A DNA stretch of 64,000 bases from Nematostella vectensis (Eukaryota > Cnidaria > Anthozoa > Actiniaria > Edwardsiidae): contig NC_064044.1 in the NCBI RefSeq assembly GCF_932526225.1, forward strand, positions 7,552,801 to 7,616,800, given 5' to 3'. The notes beneath the pieces were generated by a model that was given only the letters and a program-made list of their open reading frames with translations, had not been told where the DNA came from and made no database searches. Position numbers and translations under genes: made by a program. Shown here in pieces: positions 13,101 to 23,300 of this stretch (within the stretch, counting starts at the first letter, position 1; each line of letters opens with the position of its first letter).

Positions 13101-16067
13101 TTGTTCTCAGTTCTTCGTGCGGCGGGCATCGCCACAGGCCTCCCGAGCGGTGCTATTCTTGTGCTTTCTGATCAAAGACGATGCCTGCGTTTTATTTAGC
13201 CTACCTGTAGGCTCTGATAGTTTTTCCGGCACGAAAACTCCGAAAACACGGAGTTCGCGTAACGCGGCCGCCATCTTGGATAATGCGCTCCGTAGGGGAG
13301 GGGGAGGAAAAATACGCGAAGCACCCAAGATGACGGCCGGGTTATGCGAACTCCGTGTTTTCGGGGTTTTCGTGCCGGAAAAATAATCAAAGCCTACAGG
13401 TAGGCTACGTTTTACCGTCAATAGTTCAGTGTGCGAGTCTACGGTTTGTATTAAAGGATATATTAGGGATAATAAAAAAATTCACGTAAACTTGCAGAAA
13501 TCCGTGTTTTCTGCGGTTTTAAGGCCGCCACCTTGAAAAACCGGCCCAGGCTGCAACGTTTTAGCACAGGTTTCCCACGCGCTTGTCCCAAGCTCTTTTA
13601 GACCATTTGCTAAAACCACATCCATTTATTGATATTTAGTCTACATATGCCGTTTTTTAGAATGAATATATATTGTTTATGTCTCTAGAATGCATGTGTG
13701 CCGGGAGCGTGTCCCAGTGGAAAGGTGTGCAGGGCAGATTTCGTGAATGGGGGATTTTCCTGCGAGTGCCCGGCTGGCTCAGCACCATGTGGTATGAAAG
13801 AAACGATCTTTACGATATCATACTACATACCTTTTCCAGACAGGCTAACTCGCTTCAGCTCTAGTAACAGATTTTAGGGAAGGTGTGTGGGATGGGTGGA
13901 TGGCGTTACCCTCCTTTTAGAGTGATTTTTTTAGGTAGCTAAGATCCACAAATTTACGCCGCCCTATGTTTTATGTATTTCTAATAATATAAAGTTACCT
14001 ACCTCCATGCAACGACAGCAACTTCATCTCCATCTACGACAGCGGCATCCGAGTCATTAACAACAACTTTATCCCTTTCTACAACAGCGGCATCCGAGTC
14101 AACAACAACAACTTTATCCCCTGCTACGACAGCGGCATCCGAGTCAACAACAACAACTTTATCCCCTTCTACGACAGCGGCATCCGAGTCAACAACAACA
14201 ACTTTATCCCCTGCTACGACAGCGGCATCCGAGTCAACAACAACAACTTCATCCCCTTCTACAACAGCGGCATCCGAGTCAACAACAACAACTTCATCCC
14301 CTTCTACAACAGCGGTATCCGAGTCAACAACAACAACTTCATCCCCTTCTACGACAGCGGTATCCGAGTCAACAACAACAACAACAACACCTTCATCTCC
14401 ATCAATGACGACTAAATCCGAGTCAACAACAGGAACTTCATCTCAATCTACGACAGCGGTAACAACAACAGAAGCAATTCCTACGACACCAGGTAACTCA
14501 TCAAATCAAATGTCTTTTCGGGTGCCTTGCTGGGGAAGATATAGAACTGCTGATGATTCTCGTCTTCTGATTTCTGCGTTGCTCTGTCAAACTCGAAAAC
14601 AAAATGGCGGTCTCTTTTATCAAATGACAGCCTTTGCAGCCACTCCTATTAGGGCTATGATGTTACTCTTTCATCTTACATCCGGTCCAGACTCGTAGCC
14701 AGTCGCTTATTTATAAAAGAACAGAAAGAGAAGAGAGCTTGAGAGGAAAAAAGAGGGCGCGCAAGGATGTCTGGGAAGGAAGATGAGGTCGCGCGCCCTC
14801 ATATTAATTAGCGACTGGGTACGAGTCTGCATCCAGTCTCGTTACACCGAAGTCCTAACATTCACGTATTCGAAAAATTAAAGCTTGTACCCATGCTTTA
14901 TGATCCATGTGTATTAGTATAGATAGATTATTTTTTTATTACCCGCTTACACAAAGTTGTACTTTAATATTATGGTTTGCATTTAGGCCGCCGTACCCAG
15001 GAATTTTAGAACGGGTGGGGAGGGTGGGACTTTGTTTTGTAGTGTTATTCAGTTTTATTTTATCCATAGAGCTGGCGTTCTAGTCGAGTGGGGTGGATCT
15101 TTTGAGCCCTCCCCCCTCCCCTCCCCCTTCAGTCTCGGGCCTGCATTATGTCTGAGGCAAACTATTATATGTGCCATTTTAATTTTGTTAATTCTTATCA
15201 AGATTATTATTTTATTCTGTGCAGACTGTGCATCATCGACAGCAGTTGGACTGCAAGACAGGAGTATCATCCCGGACAATAGCTTTTCCGCATCATCGCA
15301 GTATTATTCTTTTTCTTGGCCATTTGTTTACCCTGCCAAAGACGCGCGTCTGCATGGAGACAACTATTGGGCTCCTGGCACCCTATCTAATTCGTACATA
15401 CAGGTCCATTTGATCTTTCAGTACACAATTTGTGCCGTGGCAACGCAAGGAGGCGCTTCGAATAGAAGGGTTACACATTATAAACTATCATTATCAGCCA
15501 CTGGGTCCACCTGGAACATCTACCAAGAAAACGGCGCCGATAAGGTAAGCGTTAGAGAGACGGAATGATAGAATGAATGAAGGCGGAACTGAGTAGGCCT
15601 AGATATTTTGTCTATAACCTGCTGTACCTCTTATTATAATTTGAGGGGTTTAAAGAATGTCGAAAATACAACGGTTCTTTTGAAAGAAAAATAACCATCA
15701 GAACAACAAAATAAACATCCACGATGAAAGTCTGATAGTTTATTAACGATCTTTGATTGAACGTTTCTCAGTTACTTGCTTGAATGAGCCGATAAAAATG
15801 AATCTTTGATCGACTCGGTATTGTGCGGGAGCGTAAAATGGCTGCGTGGTTGGCCTTCCTTGACGCCCCCGTCCTTCCCTCTTCACATTATCATAATTTG
15901 TCTTTTTCACTTACTGGACACAGGTGTTTAACGGAAATAACGACACGAGCACGGTGGTGAAAAATGAATTGACAAACAAACCGTCTGCACGGTATATCAA
16001 GTTTCTTCCGACCTCATGGAATGATCGCCCTGCCCTCCGGCTTGAAGTATACGGAACTCTCCAGTGA
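10104..16067 (+). CDS. Secreted PAN/Apple-EGF-Ser/Thr-rich-discoidin protein
   Basis: Six exons join in phase to a 450-aa protein: 10104-10161, 12065-12318, 13689-13791, 14019-14492, 15225-15544 and 15924-16067 (stop TGA). All introns are GT-AG. Residues 1-19 (MRSEKFLIALLLCVARFAK) form a signal peptide. Residues ~24-104 are a PAN/Apple-like domain with spaced cysteines (GCKMLP, DNCSVKC, DTCQSFNYN, ETCQ, DCVD). Residues 105-138 are one EGF-like domain with six Cys (ACVPGACPSG ... CECPAG). Residues ~139-296 are a Ser/Thr-rich, probably O-glycosylated stalk. Residues ~297-450 are an F5/8 type C (discoidin) domain with 'YSFSWPFVYPAKDARLHGD', 'YIQVHLIFQYTICAVATQG' and 'LRLEVYG'. The predicted product is extracellular and suited to carbohydrate or surface adhesion; the ligand is unknown. 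Each domain sits on its own exon or exon pair, consistent with exon shuffling. A 14-bp minisatellite begins about 16 bp after the stop. Confidence 0.87.
12346..12895 (+). mobile_element. tRNA-derived SINE with internal 41-bp expansion
   Basis: The left end 'GGTGGCGCAGTTGTCATAGCG' resembles a tRNA A box, and 'GGGTTCAATTTCCGG' near 12660 resembles the B box. Between them a 41-bp segment (TCGCTCTGTAGTGCCTGTGC... ) occurs about seven times, starting at 12377, 12418, 12459, 12500, 12541, 12582 and 12623. Downstream is a ~230-bp body rich in 'CTCCGGGTTCTCCGG'-type sequence. It lies in the intron between exons 2 and 3 of the secreted-protein gene. The SINE call is by the two box motifs; the right end is approximate. 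Confidence 0.7.
13197..13407. mobile_element. Foldback MITE, near-perfect palindrome
   Basis: The arms are about 80 bp each: 'TAGCCTACCTGTAGGCT', then 'TTTTTCCGGCACGAAAAC', 'CGAAAACACGGAGTTCGC' and 'GGCCGCCATCTTGG' on the left, all returned in inverse on the right. CGTTTTA flanks both ends (13188-13194 and 13408-13414), a likely 7-8-bp target duplication. The central loop has a short poly-G stretch. Located in the second coding intron of the secreted-protein gene. Confidence 0.88.
14041..14400 (+). repeat. 45-bp coding minisatellite in the Ser/Thr stalk
   Basis: Eight copies of a 45-bp unit begin about 14041, 14086, 14131, 14176, 14221, 14266, 14311 and 14356. Because 45 is a multiple of three, the frame is kept and each unit encodes 15 residues of the type TTAASESTTTTLSPS. 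It lies entirely inside exon 4 (14019-14492). Such in-frame arrays commonly vary in length between alleles, so stalk length is probably polymorphic. Confidence 0.9.
14687..14829. mobile_element. hAT-like ~143-bp MITE
   Basis: Inverted ends CAGACTCGTAGCCAGTCGCT and AGCGACTGGGTACGAGTCTG flank a centre with 'GAGGGCGCGC' and 'GCGCGCCCTC' arms. The flanks are CATCCGGT (14679-14686) and CATCCAGT (14830-14837), an 8-bp duplication with one mismatch, as for hAT elements. It lies in the intron before the discoidin exon. Confidence 0.85.
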
Positions 16068-16082
16068 TTTATACGTTGCCGA

Positions 16083-18957
16083 TCGCCAATAGACACTCGT
16101 CCGCAGACACTCAGCAAAAGACACTCGTCAGTGAAAACTCGTCAATAGACACTAGTCAGTAGACATTCGTCAGTAGACACCTTGAACAGTAGACACTTGT
16201 CAGTACACATTTGTTAGACACTAGCCAGTAGACATTCATCAGTAGACACTCGTAAGTAGACACTTTTCAGTACACATTTGTTAGACACTAGTCAGTAGAC
16301 ATTCATCAGTAGACACTCGTCAGTAGACACTTTTCAGTACACATTTGTTAGACACTAGTCAGTAGACACTTGTCAGTACACATTTGTTAGACACTAGTCA
16401 GTAGACACTCGTCAGTACACATTTGTTAGACACTAGTCAGTAGACACTTGTCAGTAGACACTCGTCAGTAGACATTCGTCAGTAGACACTCGTCAGTAGA
16501 CACTTGTCAGTAGACACTTGTCAGTACACATTTGTTAGACACTAGTCAGTAGACATTCGTCAGTAGACACTCGTCAGTAGACACTTGTCAGTACACATTT
16601 GTTAGACACTCGTCAGTAGACATTCGTCAGTAGACACTCGTCAGTAGACATTCGTCAGTAGACACTTGTCAGTAGACACTTGTCAGTAGACACTCGTCAG
16701 TACACATTTGTTAGACACTAGTCAGTAGACATTCGTCAGTAGACACTCGTCAGTAGACACTTGTCAGTACACATTTGTTAGACACTAGTCAGTAGACATT
16801 CGTCAGTAGACACTTGTCAGTAGACACTTGTCAGTAGACACTCGTCAGTACACATTTGTTAGACACTAGTCAGTAGACATTCGTCAGTAGACACTCGTCA
16901 GTAGACACTTGTCAGTACACATTTGTTAGACACTAGTCAGTAGACATTCGTCAGTAGACACTTGTCAGTAGACACTTGTCAGTAGACACTTGTCAGTACA
17001 CATTTGTTAGACACTAGTCAGTAGACACTCGTCAGTAGACACTCGTCAGTAGACATTCGTCAGTAGACATTCGTCAGTAGACACTTGTCAGTAGACACTT
17101 GTCAGTAGACACTTGTCAGTACACATTTGTTAGACACTAGTCAGTAGACATTCGTCAGTAGACACTCGTCAGTAGACACTTGTTAGACACTAGTCAGTAC
17201 ACATTTGTTAGACACTAGTCAGTAGACACTAGTCAGTAGACACTTGTCAGTACACATTTGTTAGACACTCGTCAGTAGACATTCGTCAGTAGACACTCGT
17301 CAGTAGACATTCGTCAGTAGACATTCGTCAGTAGACACTTGTCAGTAGACACTAGTCAGTAGACACTTGTCAGTACACATTTGTTAGACACTCGTCAGTA
17401 GACATTCTTCAGTAGACACTCGTCAGTAGACATTCGTCAGTAGACACTAGTCAGTAGACATTCGTCAGTAGACACTAGTCAGTAGACATTCGTCAGTAGA
17501 CACTCGTCAGTAGACATTCGTCAGTAGACACTTGTCAGTAGACACTTGTCAGTAGACACTTGTCAGTACACATTTGTTAGACACTAGTCAGTAGACATTC
17601 GTCAGTAGACACTCGTCAGTAGACACTTGTTAGACACTAGTCAGTACACATTTGTTAGACACTAGTCAGTAGACATTCGTCAGTAGACACTCGTCAGTAG
17701 ACACTTGTTAGACACTAGTCAGTACACATTTGTTAGACACTCGTCAGTACACATTTGTTAGACACTAGTCAGTAGACACTAGTCAGTAGACATTCGTCAG
17801 TAGACACTTGTCAGTAGACACTTGTCAGTAGACACTCGTCAGTACACATTTGTTAGACACTCGTCAGTAGACATTCGTCAGTAGACACTCGTCAGTAGAC
17901 ATTCGTCAGTAGACACTCGTCAGTAGACATTCGTCAGTAGACACTTGTCAGTACACATTTGTTAGACACTCGTCAGTAGACATTCGTCAGTAGACACTCG
18001 TCAGTAGACATTCGTCAGTAGACATTCTTCAGTAGACACTCGTCAGTAGACATTCGTCAGTAGACACTAGTCAGTAGACATTCGTCAGTAGACACTAGTC
18101 AGTAGACATTCGTCAGTAGACACTCGTCAGTAGACATTCGTCAGTAGACACTTGTCAGTAGACACTTGTCAGTAGACACTTGTCAGTACACATTTGTTAG
18201 ACACTAGTCAGTAGACACTTGTCAGTAGACACTTGTCAGTAGACACTTGTCAGTAGACACTTGTCAGTAGACACTTGTCAGTACACATTTGTTAGACACT
18301 AGTCAGTAGACACTCGTCAGTAGACACTCGTCAGTAGACACTTGTTAGACACTAGTCAGTACACATTTGTTAGACACTAGTCAGTAGACATTCGTCAGTA
18401 GACACTCGTCAGTAGACACTTGTTAGACACTAGTCAGTACACATTTGTTAGACACTCGTCAGTACACATTTGTTAGACACTAGTCAGTTGACACTCGTCA
18501 GTAGACATTCGTCAGTAGACACTCGTCAGTACACATTTGTTAGACACTCGTCAGTAGACATTCGTCAGTAGACACTTGTCAGTAGACATTCGTCAGTAGA
18601 CACTCGTCAGTAGACATTCGTCAGTAGACATTCGTCAGTAGACACTTGTCAGTAGACACTAGTCAGTAGACATTCGTCAGTACACATTTGTTAGACACTC
18701 GTCAGTAGACATTCGTCAGTAGACACTCGTCAGTAGACACTCGTCAGTAGACACTCGTCAGTAGACACTTGTCAGTACACATTTGTTAGACACTCGTCAG
18801 TAGACATTCGTCAGTAGACACTCGTCAGTAGACATTCGTCAGTAGACACTTGTCAGTAGACACTTGTCAGTAGACACTCGTCAGTAGACACTCTTCAGTA
18901 GACACTCGTCAGTAGACACTCGTCAGTAGACACTCGTCAGTAGACACTTGTAAGTAT
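16083..18957. repeat. 2.9-kb minisatellite of 14- and 11-bp words
   Basis: The array is made of 14-bp words TCAGTAGACACTCG, -CACTTG, -CACTAG and -CATTCG. A composite TCAGTACACATTTG + TTAGACACTAG adds an 11-bp word. The order of words is irregular but short strings recur many times. It starts right after the stop codon of the secreted-protein gene and ends near 'CACTTGTAAGTATAG'. It would form most of that gene's 3' UTR unless polyadenylation occurs within the first few bases. No AATAAA is seen inside. Confidence 0.95.
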
Positions 18958-19739
18958 AGATTCAGTCGTAGAGAGCCATTAGTTAAAAAAATACTTGTTA
19001 ACTTGTATTGTAAACTTTTATAAATAACATTAATTTTCACATGCTAGGGAAAGGTCATTATTTATCGGGGGGGGGGGGGGGGTGGGGCTGCTAAGTTGAT
19101 TTTTTTTCAGGTTCCAAAATTTGGACCCTCCCACAATCTAAAGCACATAAATGAGGACCCTCCCCCAAGAAGGCGTCCCCCAGAACACAACAGCGTATTG
19201 GTTAGTTTATTAACTTTATTGTAGTCTTGAGTGTACACGTACGGCTCGTACTTCCAGGGGCGCCAGCAACAATATGTTGTTAAAGTGTAATAGTCAAGCC
19301 GGAACAAAAGAGAACAAAGACGTTACAGTGTTTTAGTACTAAATAAACTAAATGGAATTTCACATGAATTTGAAAACAACACTAACCATATAATTTTAAA
19401 ATATGTAATAAAAATATGTAAAAAAAAACAAGCACTTTATAAGGCTTTAGGGGATCGATTGGGCACTTTGTTAACTAGAATATGATCTGAATGTGACCGC
19501 TTATTGTGTGGCCTATTTGGGGCCCATTTTTCAGGGGTGTAAATAATTTTGTATAGGGGGTTTGGGGGCATGCTCCCCCGTAATAATTTTGCCGTTTTCA
19601 AATATATTAAATTCTCATTATTATTAAAACTTAGATAGAAAACAGCATCATAATGATCATAATTTTTGAAATTCCAGACTTTTATGAGACTTGAAAATTG
19701 ATCAGAATACCTGTTCAAAAATGAGGCCCTCCCCTGAAC

Positions 19740-20300
19740 CATGGATCCAAATTTGAGGCCCTCCCCTAAACCGAGCAGCCCTTCTCCCCCCAAACATAGC
19801 AGCCCTTCTCCCCCCCAAAACATAGCAGCCCTCCTCCCCCCCCAAACATAGCAGCCCTCCATCCCCCCCAAACATAGAAGCCCTCCTCACCCCCCAAACA
19901 TAGCAGCCCTCCTCCCCCCCCAAACATAGCAGCCCTCCTCCCCCCCCCAAAACATAGCAGCCCTCCTTCCCCCCCAAATATAGCAGCCTTCCTCCCCCCC
20001 AAACATAGCAGCTCTCCCCCCCTAAACATAGCAGCCCTCCTTCCCCCCCAAACATAGCAGCCCTCCATCCCCCCCAAATATAGCAGCCCTCCTTCCCCCC
20101 AAACATAGCAGCCCTCCCCTCCCCCCAAACATAACAGCCCTCCTTCCCCCCCAAACATAGCAGCCCTCCTTCTCCCCCAAATATAGCAGCCTTCCTTCCC
20201 CCCCAAACATAGCAGCCCTCCCCTCCCCCCAAACATAGCAGCCCTCCTCCCCCCCAAACATAGAAGCCCTCCCCCCTAAACATAGCAGCCCTCCTCCCAC
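19740..20300. repeat. C-rich ~25-bp tandem repeat
   Basis: About twenty units of 'CCCCCCAAACATAGCAGCCCTCC' with variable C-tract length (24-28 bp). The G-rich strand has G runs every unit. Minus-strand ORFs such as those in 19702-20283 are simply this repeat read through ('GGLLCLGG' pattern) and are not considered genes. Related C-rich phrases (GAGGCCCTCCCCT) precede it at about 19725. Confidence 0.92.
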
Positions 20301-20369
20301 GTTAAATAACGACCCTTCCCTTAGTTGACACTCAACAAGGCACTCATACTCATTAGTAGTTGCTTGGCT

Positions 20370-23300
20370 TGCATACAAGGGAACGAGATGCTTCCATACA
20401 AGGGAACGAGGTGCTTGCATACAACTATACATGGGAACGAGACGCTTGTATACAAAGGAACGAGGTGCTTGTATACAAGGGAACGAGGTGCTTGTATACA
20501 GGGAACGAGATGCTTGTATACAAGGGAACGAGGTGCTTGTATACAAAGGAACGAGGTGCTTGTATACAAGGGAACGAGGTGCTTGTATACAGGGAACGAG
20601 GTGCTTGTATACAAGGGAACGAGGTGCTTGTATACAAGGGAACGAGGTGCTTGTATACAAGGGAACGAGGTGCTTGTATACAAGGGAACGAGGTGCTTGT
20701 ATACAGTGAACGAGGTGCTTGTATACAAGGGAACGAGGTGCTTGTATACAAGGGAACGAGGTGCTTGCATACAAGGGAACGAGGTGCTTGCATACAAGGG
20801 AACAAGGTGCTTGTATACAGGGAACGAGGTGCTTGCATACAAGGGAACGAGGTGCTTGCATACAAGGGAACGAGGTGCTTGTATACAAGGGAACGAGGTG
20901 CTTGTATACAAGGGAACGAGGTGCTTGTATACAAGGGAACGAGGTGCTTGTATACAAGGGAACGAGGTGCTTGCATACAAGGAAACGAGGTGCTTGTATT
21001 CAAGGGAACGAGGTGCTTGTATACAGGGGAACGAGGTGCTTGTATACAAGGGAACGAGGTGCTTGTATACAGGGAACGAGGTGCTTGTATACAAGGGAAC
21101 GAGGTGCTTGTATACAAGGGAACGAGGTGCTTGTATACAGGGAACGAGGTGCTTGCATACAAGGGAACAAAGTGCTTGTATACAGGGAACGAGGTGCTTG
21201 CATACAAGGGAACGAGGTGCTTGTATACAAGGGAACGAGATGCTTGCATACAAGGGAACGAGGTGCTTGTATACAGGGAACGAGGTGCTTGCATACAAGG
21301 GAACGAGGTGCTTGCATACAAGGGAACGAGGTGCTTGTATACAGGGAACGAAATGCTTGTATACAAAGGAACAAGGTGCTTGTATACAAGGGAACGAGGT
21401 GCTTCCATACAAGTGAACGAGGTGCTTCCATACAAGGGAACGAGGTGCTTCCATACAAAGGAACGAGGTGCTTGCATACAAGGGAACGAGGTGCTTGTAT
21501 ACAAGGGAACGAGGTGCTTGCATACAAGGGAACGAGGTGCTTGCATACAAGGGAACGAGGTGCTTGTATACAAGGGAACGAGGTGCTTGTATACATGGGA
21601 ACGAGGTGCTTGCATACAGGGAACGAGGTGCTTCCATACAAGGGAACGAGGTGCTTGTATACAAGGGAACGAGGTGCTTGTATACAACGGAACGAGGTGC
21701 TTTCTAACAAGGGAACGAGGTGCTTGTATACAAGGGAACGTGGTGCTTCCATACAAGGGAACGAGGTGCTTGCATACAAGGGAACGAGGTGCTTGTATAC
21801 AGGGAACGAGGTGCTTGCTTACAAGGGAACGAGGTGCTTGTATACAAGGGAACCAGGTGCTTGTATACAAGAGAACGAGGTGCTTGTATACAAGGGAACG
21901 AGGTGCTTGTATACAAGGGAACGAGGTGCTTGTATACAAGGGAACGAGGTGCTTCCATACAAGGGAACGAGGTGCTTGTATACAAGGGAACGAGGTGCTT
22001 GTATACAAGGGAACGAGGTGCTTGTATACATGGGAACGAGGTGCTTGCATACAGGGAACGAGGTGCTTCCATACAAGGGAACGAGGTGCTTGTATACAAG
22101 GGAACGAGGTGCTTGTATACAACGGAACGAGGTGCTTTCTAACAAGGGAACGAGGTGCTTGTATACAAGGGAACGTGGTGCTTCCATACAAGGGAACGAG
22201 GTGCTTGCATACAAGGGAACGAGGTGCTTGTATACAGGGAACGAGGTGCTTGCTTACAAGGGAACGAGGTGCTTGTATACAAGGGAACCAGGTGCTTGTA
22301 TACAAGAGAACGAGGTGCTTGTATACAAGGGAACGAGGTGCTTGTATACAAGGGAACGAGGTGCTTGTATACAAGGGAACGAGGTGCTTCCATACAAGGG
22401 AACGAGGTGCTTGCATACAAGGGAACGAGGTGCTTGCATACAAGGGAACGAGGTGCTTGTATACAGGGAACGAGGTGCTTGCATACAAGGGAACGAGGTG
22501 CTTGTATACAAGGGAACGAGGTGCTTGCATACAAGGGAACGTGGTGCTTGTATACAAGGGAACGAGGTGCTTCCATACAAGGGAACGAGGTGCTTGTATA
22601 CAAGGGAACGAGGTGCTTGTATACAAGGGAACGAGGTGCTTGCATACAAGGGAACGAGGTGCTTCCATACAAGGGAACGAGGTGCTTGCATACAAGGGAA
22701 CGAGGTGCTTGCATACAAGGGAACGAGGTGCTTGTATACAGGGAACGAGGTGCTTGCATACAAGGGAACGAGGTGCTTGTATACAGGGGAACGAGGTGCT
22801 TCCATACAAGTGAACCAGGTGCTTGTATACAGGGAACGAGGTGCTTGCATACAAGGGAACGAGGTGCTTGTATACAAGGGAACGAGGTGCTTGTATACAA
22901 GGGAACGAGGTGCTTGTATACAAGAGAACGAGGTGCTTGTATACAGGGAACGAGGTGCTTGTATACAAGGGAACGAGGTGCTTGTATACATGGGAACAAG
23001 GTGCTTGTATACAAGGGAACGAGGTGCTTGTATACAAGGGAACAAGATGCTTGTATACAAGGAAACGAGGTGCTCGCATGCAAGGGAACTAGGTGCTTGT
23101 ATACAAGAAAACGAGGTGCTTGTATACAGGGAACAAGGTGCTTGCATACAAGGGAACAAGGTGCTTGTATACAGGGAACGAGGTGCTTGCATACAAGGGA
23201 ACGAGGTGCTTGCATACAAGGGAACGAGGTGCTTGTATACAAGGGAACGAGGTGCTTGTATACAAGGGAACGAGGTGCTTGTATACAAGGGAACGAGGTG

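Noticed and set aside
15911-16117. Minus-strand ORF over the last discoidin exon
   Set aside because: Shadow of the real plus-strand coding exon.
19437-20283. Gly/Cys-rich minus-strand ORFs
   Set aside because: They are the translated C-rich 25-bp repeat; overlapping frames give the same pattern.
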